DNA of 64,000 nucleotides from Aliidiomarina sp. B3213 (lineage in GTDB: Bacteria > Pseudomonadota > Gammaproteobacteria > Enterobacterales > Alteromonadaceae): assembly GCF_003290085.1 (NCBI RefSeq), contig NZ_QMKJ01000001.1, positions 930,001-994,000 on the forward strand, given 5' to 3'. A program made the position numbers and the translations under genes. Shown here in pieces: positions 37,401 to 47,391 of this stretch. Every line of letters starts with the position of its first letter. The first letter of the stretch is position 1. The notes beneath the pieces are model-generated. The model worked only from the letters and a program-made list of their open reading frames with translations. It was not told the DNA's origin and searched no databases.

Positions 37401-38747
37401 ATGAAAATGAAAATTTTGTCAGCAGCATTAGCTCTTGCAGTGGGCCCAGTTGCAACTTCGGTATCGGCTAACGACCTAGCAGATGTATACACGCTAGCGT
37501 TGGAGAACGATCCGCAATTGTTGCGCGCAGCGGCTGAAAGAGATGCAGCTAAATCAGCGGTAGACATTTCACGCGCTGATTGGTGGCCACAAATTGACTT
37601 TGCTCTGAGTTATAGCGACCGTGAAACAGACAACGTAAACTGGAACGACGCAGGCACAGCCTACTCTATCGTTTCAAGTTCTGGGTCTTCTACCGGAGCA
37701 GAAATTAGCCTAACTCAAACTCTTTTCAATATGCGAGTGTGGGAATCCACCGATATTGAAGAGAAACGTGCATACCAAGCAGAAGTTAACTATTTACTGG
37801 CACGCCAGCAATTGATGCTGCGTGTTTCAGAAGCATACTTTACTGTTCTAAGCGCGATTGACAGCCTAGAGTTCGCTCAAGCTGAAAAACGTGCTATCGA
37901 GCGCCAGCTAGAGCAAACGCGTCACCGTTTCTCTCTAGGATTGACAGCAATTACAGACGTTCATGAAGCACAAGCACAATACGACAACGCAAATGCGCAA
38001 GAAATTCAGGCGCAAAACGGTGTTGAAATAGCCCTTGAAGGTCTTCGTGAAATTACAGGTCGTCAGTTTACCGACGTAGAAGTACTGAACGCGGAAACTT
38101 TTTCAACTTCAAGCCCAGATCCACAAGGCGTTGAAAACTGGATTGCACAAGCACACGAACGTAATTTAGAGTTGCTTATTCGTCGTAGCGGTGTAGAAGT
38201 AGCAGACCAGCAAATCGACCTAGCACGCATGGGGCATTACCCAACGGTTTCTTTGACAGCGAGCTATTCAGACGAAACCTCTGACAGCCGCGGCACGTCA
38301 ATTAGCGGTTTGAACACTCAGTCGATTGGTATTCGCGCAAGCGTGCCATTGTATTCAGGTGGTAGAACGTTGGCGTCTACAGAGCAAGCAAGAAACAACT
38401 ATGTTGCAGCGAGCCAAACACTTGAAGAAAGCCGTAGAAGCGTAGAGCGTAGTGTTCGTACTGCATATTTCGACGTTGTTGCAGCGGTATCAAGTATTCA
38501 AGCGTTTGAACAAGCGGTTGTTTCTGCTGAAAGTGCACTGAATGCGACACAAGCGGGTTTTGAGGTAGGTACACGTACTATCGTTGACGTACTGAACAGC
38601 ACTAGAAACTTGTTTAACGCACGCCGTAACCTTTCTGAAGCGCGTTACAACTACATCAACCGCTCTTTAGCGTTACAACAAGCGTCTGGCATTATTTCAG
38701 AGCGCGACTTGTTATCGATTAATGAAGGTTTAGTTGCAGCTGAATAA
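37401..38747 (+). CDS. tolC: Outer membrane efflux channel TolC
   Basis: TolC is the outer-membrane exit duct for multidrug pumps and type I secretion. The start at 37401 (AAGGAA 10 nt upstream) opens a signal peptide (MKMKILSAALALAVGPVATSVSA), giving 448 residues. The two OEP repeats are visible, with DLADVYTLALENDPQLLRAAAERDAAK at the mature start and ETSDSRGTSISGLNTQSIGIRASVPLYSGG in the second half. It is divergent from nudF, as in E. coli. A terminator follows. Confidence 0.95.
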   Translation: MKMKILSAALALAVGPVATSVSANDLADVYTLALENDPQLLRAAAERDAAKSAVDISRADWWPQIDFALSYSDRETDNVNWNDAGTAYSIVSSSGSSTGAEISLTQTLFNMRVWESTDIEEKRAYQAEVNYLLARQQLMLRVSEAYFTVLSAIDSLEFAQAEKRAIERQLEQTRHRFSLGLTAITDVHEAQAQYDNANAQEIQAQNGVEIALEGLREITGRQFTDVEVLNAETFSTSSPDPQGVENWIAQAHERNLELLIRRSGVEVADQQIDLARMGHYPTVSLTASYSDETSDSRGTSISGLNTQSIGIRASVPLYSGGRTLASTEQARNNYVAASQTLEESRRSVERSVRTAYFDVVAAVSSIQAFEQAVVSAESALNATQAGFEVGTRTIVDVLNSTRNLFNARRNLSEARYNYINRSLALQQASGIISERDLLSINEGLVAAE

Positions 38748-38769
38748 AGCTTCTACAAGCTAAAACTTT

Positions 38770-38807
38770 AAAGCCGACAGCTTTGTGCTGTCGGCTTTAT
38801 TTTTTTA
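38770..38807 (+). terminator. Rho-independent terminator after tolC
   Basis: An 11-bp stem (AAAGCCGACAG / CTGTCGGCTTT) with a 7-nt loop is followed by a run of T. It lies 22 nt after the stop. Confidence 0.9.
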
Positions 38808-38857
38808 GCGCTCTTTTTTCCTTATAATACCTACAAATCTTGAATTGGAATTCTTCA

Positions 38858-39829
38858 TTGAACCCGTACAGAGTTGATCCCCCTAAGTTTGAAGGTAGAT
38901 TTCTACTACCGCAATTTTGGCCCACTTGGTTGATGGTAGGCTTCTTATACCTACTATCTTGGTTACCATTCTCTTTGCAGCTGCAATTGGGAAAAGGTCT
39001 TGGTCGTTTGTTCAAGAAATCGATGAAAAAACGCGTTCTTATTGCCAAAAAAAACCTACAGTTGAGCTTCCCAGGCAAAAGTGAAGATGAAATAGACAAA
39101 ATCATTGACCAGGTGTACAACAACACAGGCATTGCCATGCTAGAAACGGGGATAGCTTGGTGGTGGCCGGACTGGCGCCTGAAAAGAAAGGTTAAAGTTG
39201 AGGGGCTAGAGCTCGTTAAAAAAGCTACAGACGAAGGCAAAGGCGTATTTGCCCTGCTCTTTCATTTTCTATCGCTTGAAGTGCATGCGCGCGCGGTTGG
39301 CTTTTACCACCCTGCAGTTGGGCTTTACAGACCACACAACAACCCACTCATGGAATACCTGCAAACCAAAGGGCGCGGTAGAAGCAACAAGTATCTATTA
39401 GGGAAAAAGAACGTGAAAGGCTTTTTACAAGCCCTTGAAGACGGCGAATTGTGTGGTTATTTACCCGACCAAGACTATGGTCCTAATCGCGCGGTATACA
39501 TTCCTCTGTTTGCGGTTCCAGACGCTGCCACTACAACGGGAAGCAGTATATTTGCGAACCACCCAAATGCCGTTACACTTATTTCAACGTTCGACAGACT
39601 ACCCGGTAATCAAGGATATGTGCTGCGTTTCTACGAACCTGAAAACGCCATTCCAACAGGAAACGACGAGCAAGATGCTCGGCATATTAATTCAGAAGTT
39701 GAAAAAGCGGTCGAAAACAATATAGGTGCGTACATGTGGATGCACCGACGCTACAAAACTCGTCCGTCAAAGGATCTGCCTAGTTATTATGGCTCTTTGC
39801 AGAAACGCAAAAAACAAAGGAAGAAATAA
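38858..39829 (+). CDS. Lipid A late acyltransferase (LpxL/LpxM/LpxP family)
   Basis: This inner-membrane enzyme adds a secondary acyl chain to Kdo2-lipid A. The catalytic HX4E motif is H136-FLSL-E141. The family motifs ETGIAWWWPDWRLK, YRPHNNPL and GYLPDQDYGPN-x-AVYIPLFAVPDAATTTG are all present and closely match LpxL. An N-terminal membrane helix (~25-45) anchors it. No ATG is available; I chose TTG 38858 (323 residues) because GGAA precedes it by 7 nt. The TTG at 38840 is an alternative. It overlaps the next gene in TAATG. Confidence 0.88.
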   Translation: MNPYRVDPPKFEGRFLLPQFWPTWLMVGFLYLLSWLPFSLQLQLGKGLGRLFKKSMKKRVLIAKKNLQLSFPGKSEDEIDKIIDQVYNNTGIAMLETGIAWWWPDWRLKRKVKVEGLELVKKATDEGKGVFALLFHFLSLEVHARAVGFYHPAVGLYRPHNNPLMEYLQTKGRGRSNKYLLGKKNVKGFLQALEDGELCGYLPDQDYGPNRAVYIPLFAVPDAATTTGSSIFANHPNAVTLISTFDRLPGNQGYVLRFYEPENAIPTGNDEQDARHINSEVEKAVENNIGAYMWMHRRYKTRPSKDLPSYYGSLQKRKKQRKK

Positions 39830-40548
39830 TGGCCACGCGTAAGAAGAACACCGCAAAGAGAAAAAAGTCGCAACAACGTGCGGTGATCACGCTAGTTGTG
39901 CTGACCATTGTGCTTTTAGTCGTTGCTTTTATTGCCTCTCAAAGAATGTATCTTAATGAAAGCTCTGATAACCGCAGAGCTCAAATTGCGAGTGGTGGGG
40001 CATACGATAACTTACAAGGCGAAATCTCTCGTTTCTTCGGTGGCGTAAGGGAAGCTGCTTGGGGTAGAGGCGACGACAAAGACCGCGTGATAGACCTGAA
40101 CGAAGACCTTCCTCCTTTGGCTCCTCAGTTAGAAGAGATTATTCGCTTTACCGACACGCCGCTAGACGCATCGTTTCGTGGAGAAATTAAAACGCGTTGG
40201 TTTATGGACGAGGACACCCTTAAAACTAGCTCTGAGCAATTCGCTGAAGAAGAGAATCTGCAAGTACTTTGGCGGTTGTCACACGACTACCGCGTGAGCG
40301 CAGCGTTCCAAGTTCATTCAGACCTAGTGAACACCATGGACAGGTTAGCTCGTTCACTGAATAGCGAACACCCAGAGCACATTCAAGCGTTCTTGTGTCC
40401 ACGAGCGCGGGTTATCCTTATTTCAGGTGCCGATGAAGCGCAAAGTGTTGCCCGCTACTGTCACTCAATGGAAGAACTTCAAGAAATTGAGCGCCAAAGG
40501 GCAGCCGAGGAAGCCGAACAGCGTTTACAGAGACGCGGCCTCAATTAA
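39829..40548 (+). CDS. TcpQ-domain-like membrane protein
   Basis: A 239-residue protein with a very basic N-terminus (RKKNTAKRKKSQQR) and one membrane helix (~19-37). Downstream, LQVLWRLSHDYRVSAAFQV and SLNSEHPEHIQAFLCPRARVILIS resemble the TcpQ/pilus-Q C-terminal fold by pattern. A Glu/Arg-rich coiled tail follows. It is translationally coupled to the acyltransferase by TAATG. Its last 24 nt overlap convergent glnE. A role in envelope or pilus assembly is possible but unproven. Confidence 0.6.
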   Translation: MATRKKNTAKRKKSQQRAVITLVVLTIVLLVVAFIASQRMYLNESSDNRRAQIASGGAYDNLQGEISRFFGGVREAAWGRGDDKDRVIDLNEDLPPLAPQLEEIIRFTDTPLDASFRGEIKTRWFMDEDTLKTSSEQFAEEENLQVLWRLSHDYRVSAAFQVHSDLVNTMDRLARSLNSEHPEHIQAFLCPRARVILISGADEAQSVARYCHSMEELQEIERQRAAEEAEQRLQRRGLN

Positions 40549-43392
40549 CCGGTCCCAAACTTTTCTTACCTGCTGCATCTGGCGGCTAAAGTCGCCGCCA
40601 GACAGTCCTTTAATTTCAGCTAAAGCCAACTTATGGTTTTCAGTACGAAGCGCTTTGTACGCCTCCACTAGTAGCTCTCGTTCTTCCTCACTCACAATGC
40701 CCGCTTGTTCAGCTTTTTCCAGAATGCGAATGTTGTCAGTAAAACTCAGTAAATCTGAATGTTGATTCGAATAAGCCAATACAACGAACTGAGTAATAAA
40801 CTCGATGTCGGTCATGCCGCCGTCGGCTTGCTTAATATCAACCTTACTCTCGTGTTTAATAAGGCTATGGTCTTTTAAACGTTGGCGCATTTCTTTTATT
40901 TCGTGACGCAACGATGCGAGTTCGCGCGGCTGTGCCAATACCCTTTCACGAATATCACCAAATTGCTGTTTCAACGGTTCGCTACCGAAAATAAATCTTG
41001 CCCGAACGAGCGCCTGAATTTCCCAAGTCCATGCCTCAGTGGTTAGGTAATCTTCGTAGGTGGATGCCCGCACCACCATCAAACCGGCTTGTCCTGACGG
41101 GCGAAGTCTCATGTCGACGTCGTAAAGCACACCGTGAGCGGTTCGGGTGGTAAACAAGTGCAGAGTTCTTTGGGCCAAACGAAGATAAAACTGCTGGCTG
41201 TCGATGGGTCTAGGACCGTCGGTCTCTCCACTAATATTGTCTTCACAAAGAAAAACTAAGTCGAGGTCCGAGCCATACCCCAGTTCAAAGCCGCCTAACT
41301 TGCCATAAGCAACTACGCCAAATCCTGTGTTGGTTTCTGACTTTCCTGGTGGAACACCATGTTTCTCAGCGAGTTGACGCCAAGCAGCGAGTACCACTTG
41401 TTCAACCAATGCCTGCGCAAGATACGTTAAGTGGTCACTTACTCGCATTAGCTCGACACCGTCACTGAGGTCTGCCGCAGCAACGTGCAATTGGAAAATC
41501 TGTTTCACTTGCCGCACACCTTCCATCAACATTTCAGCGTCGTCGATAGCAAAACGATTTAAATATTCAGCCACCCGTTGCCCGTAACTAGAAGGTTCAG
41601 GCAGGTCGAATAGTTTCAACGGATCGATAAGCTCGTCTAACAAAATGGGAAACTTAGCAATTAAATGAGCAACCCAAGGGCTTTTGGCACACAAAGACAC
41701 TAACTGATTACGCGCACCAGAATTCGAGTAGAGTAATTCCAAATATGTGGTTCGCGATGCAACACGGTCGAGTACGTCGAATACTCGTTGTAATACTTCG
41801 TAGGTCTCTTCGACTTCCACTAGTTCTTCAATGAGCTGTGGAATAAGATCAGCCAGAATCTCTCGTCCGCGAGGCCCTGAGGACCTACGCTTAAGGTGTT
41901 GTCTGAAATTCCGAATTCGCTCCCAGCACGCTTCAGGTTGCTCTGCCCCTGCGTCTGCTAGCACACCGACAGCAGTCTCGTCTTCGGTAAGGTCATGCCA
42001 AAGTAATGAAAACGCGCTGTCTTGCTTCCCTTGCTGTTCCTCATCGCCTCCGAATAAGTCACTGAAATACTCATGCACTTCAGCTGTAATTTGCTCATAT
42101 TCAGCTAAAAACTCGCTCCAACCCGACATATTCAGAGCCGCACAAATACGCGCTTGATCGAGTTCATTGTCCGGTAAACGCTGAGTTTGCTGATCGTTTA
42201 TTTGCTGCAATACATGCTCTATTTTTCGAAGTTGCGAGTAGCGAAGTACGATTTGCTGCGCTTCCTGTTCCGAGAAAATATCTAACGCTACCGACGCATT
42301 TATTGCTTGCAGCAAAGACCGTGTCTGCAGCTCCGGTTCGCGCCCCCCACGCATGAGCTGAAAGGCCTGCGCTAAAAACTCAATTTCGCGAATTCCGCCG
42401 GTTCCCAACTTCACATTAATAGTCTGATTTTGGCGACGCGCCTCTTGGTTAATCATCGACTTCATTTTACGAAGAGCGTCAATGGCACTGTAGTCAAGGT
42501 AGCGGCGATACACGAATGGGCGTAAAACACTAGCGAACATCTCTTCAATGTCAGCAGTAGCGTTAATTACACGGCTTTTGACCATGGCGTAACGCTCCCA
42601 ATTCCTACCTTGCTCTTGGTAATACGCCTCTAGTGCAGAAAGGCTAGAAACAATAGGTCCCGACTGACCGAAGGGTCTTAATCGCAGGTCTACACGAAAC
42701 GCTTGGCCGTCTACCGTAGTTTGGTTCAGCAACTTCACAACTAATTGAGCGAGCTTTGCATAGTAAATCTCATGGTCTACCGAACGTTTTCCGCCAGCTG
42801 TAGCACCTTCATGCTCGAAACAAAAAATAAGGTCGACGTCAGAAGAGAAGTTAAGCTCTCTACCGCCGAGCTTACCCATAGCAATAATCCATAATGGAAG
42901 CTTTTTCTCTTCAAAATATGCATAACCATATCTTGGTGCGAGATGTTGCTCAGCCCAATGTGCGGTAGCTGTAATTAGATGGTCGGCAATTGCGGTATTT
43001 TGTTCTAACACGTCCTCAGTGGAAAGCTGTCCCGACAGGTCTAAATGTGCAATACGTGCCATTTCTAAGTGACGAAACTTTCGAATTTGGGCGAGCACAT
43101 TTTGCTCTGTGTCGCAGTCCCCTATTCCACTCTCAATGTCGTTGGCGCGGTAACCTTGGTCAGCTCGAAAGTGACTTAATGCATCGTCGCCATAGCGAAA
43201 CAGTGTTTCCGCAACAAAGTCACTTAACGCTACACTCCACTTCTCGCTTTCTGAGAGCTGTTCAACCCAGACACTCGACCACTTTTCTGCCAACCTTTCC
43301 AAATGGCTAGCAAGCACTTCCTGAAGTTCTTTACTTAGCGTCTCGGTTTCTAATTGTGGAGCTGGGAATATTTGTTTAGGAAACTGAAGCAT
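40525..43392 (-). CDS. glnE: Bifunctional glutamine synthetase adenylyltransferase/deadenylase
   Basis: GlnE adenylylates glutamine synthetase when nitrogen is plentiful and reverses it in scarcity. The 955-residue length is typical. Both nucleotidyltransferase domains show G-K-L-GG-x-E-L-x-[FY]-x-SD-x-DL: LGGRELNFSSDVDLIF (~176-191, deadenylase half) and LGGFELGYGSDLDLVFL (~690-706, adenylylase half). Each is followed by a helical domain. It is followed upstream by a YgiF-type gene, as in E. coli. Confidence 0.96.
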   Translation of the reverse strand: MLQFPKQIFPAPQLETETLSKELQEVLASHLERLAEKWSSVWVEQLSESEKWSVALSDFVAETLFRYGDDALSHFRADQGYRANDIESGIGDCDTEQNVLAQIRKFRHLEMARIAHLDLSGQLSTEDVLEQNTAIADHLITATAHWAEQHLAPRYGYAYFEEKKLPLWIIAMGKLGGRELNFSSDVDLIFCFEHEGATAGGKRSVDHEIYYAKLAQLVVKLLNQTTVDGQAFRVDLRLRPFGQSGPIVSSLSALEAYYQEQGRNWERYAMVKSRVINATADIEEMFASVLRPFVYRRYLDYSAIDALRKMKSMINQEARRQNQTINVKLGTGGIREIEFLAQAFQLMRGGREPELQTRSLLQAINASVALDIFSEQEAQQIVLRYSQLRKIEHVLQQINDQQTQRLPDNELDQARICAALNMSGWSEFLAEYEQITAEVHEYFSDLFGGDEEQQGKQDSAFSLLWHDLTEDETAVGVLADAGAEQPEACWERIRNFRQHLKRRSSGPRGREILADLIPQLIEELVEVEETYEVLQRVFDVLDRVASRTTYLELLYSNSGARNQLVSLCAKSPWVAHLIAKFPILLDELIDPLKLFDLPEPSSYGQRVAEYLNRFAIDDAEMLMEGVRQVKQIFQLHVAAADLSDGVELMRVSDHLTYLAQALVEQVVLAAWRQLAEKHGVPPGKSETNTGFGVVAYGKLGGFELGYGSDLDLVFLCEDNISGETDGPRPIDSQQFYLRLAQRTLHLFTTRTAHGVLYDVDMRLRPSGQAGLMVVRASTYEDYLTTEAWTWEIQALVRARFIFGSEPLKQQFGDIRERVLAQPRELASLRHEIKEMRQRLKDHSLIKHESKVDIKQADGGMTDIEFITQFVVLAYSNQHSDLLSFTDNIRILEKAEQAGIVSEEERELLVEAYKALRTENHKLALAEIKGLSGGDFSRQMQQVRKVWDRLIEAASL

Positions 43393-43397
43393 AAAAT

Positions 43398-44024
43398 TTA
43401 TGACTCATTAGCTGAGAGAAGAAGCTCGTAGCCGCGTTGCGCTTTACTTTTCTCTCCAGCTTGTAATTCAAAGTGTTGGTGCAATAAATCAGCAAAATAT
43501 GTAAGCGTTTCTTCACTTCCTTGCTTCAACTCTAATTCGAGCTCGCTGATAGACTCTTGCTTGCCGCCCGCGTGAATTTTCCCTTCGTCGATCGACACTT
43601 CTATTTGCGTTCCGTCTTTTTCAAAAAGCCAATAACGTCGGTCGAATGACACCTCAAACTGCAGCTGCAACCGAGCTGTGACAGCTTTTGTTTCAAAGTT
43701 TGCAGGCCAGATGTCTGCCGGGAATTGCTCTAAGTCGGGAACGGCTTGCGTTGCTGGCACATTAAATTCAGGGCGCTGGCTCATTGCCCCATCGACCACA
43801 CCAGCAAGCTTTACAGTTTGCTCTGCCCCACCAGGCCACCGGCGAATTCTCAGACCTATACGGTGTTTATTTAACAAACCTTCCGGGGTATCGAAATATA
43901 GATTCTCTAAATGCTTCTGACCTACAAACATGGCGTTGTCGTCTAGCCAGGCAGCTGTTTTTACGAGCTGTTCTGGCATCAAAACATATTTCAATTCAAT
44001 TTCAATACTTTGTGTATTCGACAT
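43398..44024 (-). CDS. CYTH-domain inorganic triphosphatase, CYTH-only YgiF type
   Basis: A 208-residue CYTH protein. The EIELKYVL motif (ExExK) marks the tunnel fold that binds inorganic triphosphate with divalent metal. LENLYFDTPEGLLNKHRIGLRIRRW follows, and the acid/basic strands ELELELKQGS come later. E. coli YgiF carries CYTH plus a CHAD domain (433 aa); here CHAD is absent and the protein ends ~10 residues after the CYTH fold. It lies 5 nt upstream of glnE, which matches the known neighbourhood. Confidence 0.85.
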   Translation of the reverse strand: MSNTQSIEIELKYVLMPEQLVKTAAWLDDNAMFVGQKHLENLYFDTPEGLLNKHRIGLRIRRWPGGAEQTVKLAGVVDGAMSQRPEFNVPATQAVPDLEQFPADIWPANFETKAVTARLQLQFEVSFDRRYWLFEKDGTQIEVSIDEGKIHAGGKQESISELELELKQGSEETLTYFADLLHQHFELQAGEKSKAQRGYELLLSANES

Positions 44025-44132
44025 GGTCTGTTCCTTAAGACATTCAGGCTAACATTTTGAGCACTCAACCTAGCTGGGGTCAAGAAAACTATTAGTTCGG
44101 GAAAAAAGTTTAGAAAAACCTGCTTTCTTTCC

Positions 44133-44160
44133 TTTACGCGACGCAAATTCTTCTTATACT
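44133..44160 (+). promoter_or_regulatory. Putative putA promoter
   Basis: TTTACG (44133-44138) and TATACT (44155-44160) are 16 nt apart. The start codon of putA lies 64 nt downstream. Confidence 0.45.
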
Positions 44161-44224
44161 GGCGCCATGTCCATAAGCTCAATTTTGCAGCGCTGGTTTT
44201 GGACACTGTTTACTAGGAGCAGCA

Positions 44225-47200
44225 ATGTTTAAGGCAAGTCAGGTTTTAAAGCAGCGGTTTGAACCCGCTCAGTTAGAAGAGCTCTGGAAAGCCATCTCAG
44301 ACAACTACATTGTGGATGAAAACGAGTACTTAAAAGAACTCCTCACCTTGGTCGAAGACGACCAAGAGACCATTAAAAAGGTCAACGAAAGTGCCATGGG
44401 TCTTATATCTCGCGTTCGTGAGAAAGCCGATGGTGGAGAGAGTGTCGACGCGTTTTTGCAGCAGTACAGTTTAGATACCCAAGAAGGTATTGTTCTTATG
44501 TGTTTGGCTGAGGCCTTACTGAGAATACCTGACAGTTTTACTGCTGACGCCCTAATCAAAGACAAACTCGGATTAGGCGAATGGCAAGACTATAAACGCA
44601 AGTCAGAATCTGTGTTGGTGAACACAGGTACATTTGCGCTCAACCTTGCCAACAAGGTCATAAACCCAGCGGGTCGCGAAGAACTAAAACCTATCAATTA
44701 CTTCCGCCGCATGGTGCGCCGTTTAGGTTTACCGGTTGTGCGCAAAGCCACGTACGCTGCAATGCAGCTTATGGGTAAGCAGTTCGTACTTGGGCGCACT
44801 ATTGAAGAAGCTTTGAAAAACAGTCGTGAGAAGCGTGATTTAGGTTATACCCATGCTTACGACATGCTAGGCGAAGCTGCGTTAACAATGAAAGACGCAG
44901 ACCGTTTCCGCCAAGCTTACGTGGACTCTATTAATAAAGTAGCAGCAGAGAACTTTAATCGCCCAGACGTTCCTCGTCCGACTATTTCCATCAAGCTTTC
45001 TGCGTTACACCCGCGCTACGAAGTTGCAAACCACGACCGCGTATTAAGCGAACTAGCAACCACATTAACTGAGCTTATAACGCTAGCTAAGAATGCCGAC
45101 GTGGGCGTAACCATCGACGCAGAGGAAATGGACCGTTTAGAGCTTTCTCTTGAGTTATTCGAGAAAGTCTACCGCAGCGGCGTGTGTAAAGGCTGGCCGC
45201 GGTTTGGGCTCGTTGTACAAGCATACTCTAAACGCGCCCTACCCGTTTTATGTTGGATTAACGCGCTTGCCAAAGAGTGCGGCGACGAAATTCCGGTAAG
45301 GCTCGTGAAAGGCGCTTACTGGGACACAGAAATAAAGTGGTCTCAACAGTTAGGTCTTACGGGTTACCCTGTTTTTACTCGAAAAGCGAGTACAGACGTT
45401 TCCTACCTAGCTTGTGCGCGTTACCTGCTTAGTGAAGACACTGAAGGCAATGTGTTCCCTCAGTTCGCAACGCACAATGCGCATACGATATGTGCCATTA
45501 AAGAAATGTCTCCTAACGGTCATTACGAGTTCCAGCGCCTGCATGGCATGGGTAAAGACCTATACGATCAAGTTATTGAAGAAGAAGGTCGTAACGTGCG
45601 CATTTACGCACCGGTTGGAGCGCACAAAGACCTACTACCGTACTTAGTTCGCAGGCTTTTAGAAAACGGCGCGAACAGTTCTTTTGTGCATAAATTGCTA
45701 GACCCAAGTGTTCCTGTTGAATCACTTGCTGAACACCCGCTTGCATTGCTGAAGCAGCGGGAGCAATTAGCCAACGACAAAATTCCACTGCCAACGCAAA
45801 TTTTTGGCGATAGAAAGAATTCACTGGGGTTAAATATGAATATCCACTCTCAAGGCGACCAATTCTTTGAAAAAGTAAGAAGCTACCGTAATAACCAGTG
45901 GCAAGGCGGCCCAGTAGTTGGCGGTGAACTTGTTAATGCAGCGCAACGCGTTGGTGTGGTGTGTCCGCAAGAAAGCACGCACCAAGTCGGTACCATTGGT
46001 TGGGCAGACGCTGAGCTCGCAGAAAAAGCTCTAGAAATTGCCAACAATGCGTTTCCTGCTTGGACACGCCGCTCTGCAGACGATCGTGCCCAGATGCTAG
46101 AAAAGCTGGCTGATTTGCTTGAAGAAAACCTACACGAGCTTATCGCTCTGTGTACGTTAGAAGCGGGTAAAACCCTACAAGACGGTATCGACGAAGTACG
46201 TGAAGCTGTCGACTTCTGTCGCTATTACGCCATTCAAACGCGTAAGCTTATGGGTGAAGGTGAGAAGCTTCCAGGCCCGACAGGTGAAACCAACGAGTTA
46301 TTCGTACAAGGCCGCGGCACATTTATTTGTATTAGTCCGTGGAACTTCCCTCTCGCTATCTTTATCGGTCAAGTTGCTGCTGCCCTTGCAACGGGTAACT
46401 GCGTTATCGCAAAACCGGCAGAGCAGACCGGTTTGATTGCATTTAGAGCAGTTCAATTAGCTCATGAAGCCGGCATTCCAGGCGATGTGCTTCACTTCTT
46501 GCCTGGTGCTGGTGCTGAGATTGGCTCGACCTTAACCAGCCAAGAGAACATTGGTGGCGTATGCTTTACCGGTTCAACCAATACCGCACAAGCTATTAAC
46601 CGTGCGTTAGCTGCTCGCACCAGCTCAATTGTGCCGCTTATTGCAGAAACCGGTGGGCAAAATGCAATGCTTATCGACTCTACAGCATTGCCTGAGCAGT
46701 CAGTTACAGACATCGTTGCCAGCGCATTTAAGAGCGCAGGTCAGCGTTGCTCTGCATTACGTGTACTTTATGTTCAAGACGACGTTGCCGATCGCATTAT
46801 CGACTTACTGCAAGGCACGATGAAAGAACTACTCGTTGGCGACCCCATGGACCACAAAACAGACGTGGGTCCTGTGATTGACGGTATTGCAAAGACCAAC
46901 TTAGAGCAGCACGTTATCGATATTCGCCACACCGGTAAGATTATTGGCGAAGCTCCAATGCCTGATTACACGCTAGGCGGCACTTATGTGACTCCTACAG
47001 CAATTGAAATTAAGAGCATTTCGCAGTTGGTGCGTGAAAACTTTGGTCCAATTCTTCATGTAATTCGCTTTAAGCGAGAAGAGCTTGATCAAGTGATCGA
47101 CGACATCAACAACACAGGCTTTGGTCTTACATTTGGTATTCATAGCCGCAATGAGTCATTTGCGTATGACGTAGCCAAACGCATTAATGTGGGTAACGTG

Positions 47201-47386
47201 TATATTAACCGTAACCAAATTGGCGCAGTGGTGGGTGTGCAGCCATTTGGTGGCCAAGGACTTTCAGGTACAGGTCCAAAAGCTGGTGGTCCACACTACC
47301 TATATGCATTCATGACCGAAAAAACCTTTACGGACAACATCACCGCAGTGGGAGGAAATGCTACACTTCTCTCTTTAGGTGATTAA
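44225..47386 (+). CDS. putA: Bifunctional proline dehydrogenase / P5C dehydrogenase PutA (short form)
   Basis: PutA oxidises proline to glutamate in two steps at the inner membrane. The FAD-dependent PRODH barrel covers about residues 100-460 (SIKLSALHPRYE, LRLVKGAYWD). The aldehyde dehydrogenase half follows from ~540, with E808 (ETGGQN) and catalytic C842 (AGQRCSALR), 34 residues apart as expected. At 1053 residues it lacks the N-terminal ribbon-helix-helix domain of E. coli PutA and should not repress its own gene. AGGAG sits just upstream of the ATG. Confidence 0.95.
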   Translation: MFKASQVLKQRFEPAQLEELWKAISDNYIVDENEYLKELLTLVEDDQETIKKVNESAMGLISRVREKADGGESVDAFLQQYSLDTQEGIVLMCLAEALLRIPDSFTADALIKDKLGLGEWQDYKRKSESVLVNTGTFALNLANKVINPAGREELKPINYFRRMVRRLGLPVVRKATYAAMQLMGKQFVLGRTIEEALKNSREKRDLGYTHAYDMLGEAALTMKDADRFRQAYVDSINKVAAENFNRPDVPRPTISIKLSALHPRYEVANHDRVLSELATTLTELITLAKNADVGVTIDAEEMDRLELSLELFEKVYRSGVCKGWPRFGLVVQAYSKRALPVLCWINALAKECGDEIPVRLVKGAYWDTEIKWSQQLGLTGYPVFTRKASTDVSYLACARYLLSEDTEGNVFPQFATHNAHTICAIKEMSPNGHYEFQRLHGMGKDLYDQVIEEEGRNVRIYAPVGAHKDLLPYLVRRLLENGANSSFVHKLLDPSVPVESLAEHPLALLKQREQLANDKIPLPTQIFGDRKNSLGLNMNIHSQGDQFFEKVRSYRNNQWQGGPVVGGELVNAAQRVGVVCPQESTHQVGTIGWADAELAEKALEIANNAFPAWTRRSADDRAQMLEKLADLLEENLHELIALCTLEAGKTLQDGIDEVREAVDFCRYYAIQTRKLMGEGEKLPGPTGETNELFVQGRGTFICISPWNFPLAIFIGQVAAALATGNCVIAKPAEQTGLIAFRAVQLAHEAGIPGDVLHFLPGAGAEIGSTLTSQENIGGVCFTGSTNTAQAINRALAARTSSIVPLIAETGGQNAMLIDSTALPEQSVTDIVASAFKSAGQRCSALRVLYVQDDVADRIIDLLQGTMKELLVGDPMDHKTDVGPVIDGIAKTNLEQHVIDIRHTGKIIGEAPMPDYTLGGTYVTPTAIEIKSISQLVRENFGPILHVIRFKREELDQVIDDINNTGFGLTFGIHSRNESFAYDVAKRINVGNVYINRNQIGAVVGVQPFGGQGLSGTGPKAGGPHYLYAFMTEKTFTDNITAVGGNATLLSLGD

Positions 47387-47391
47387 CACGC

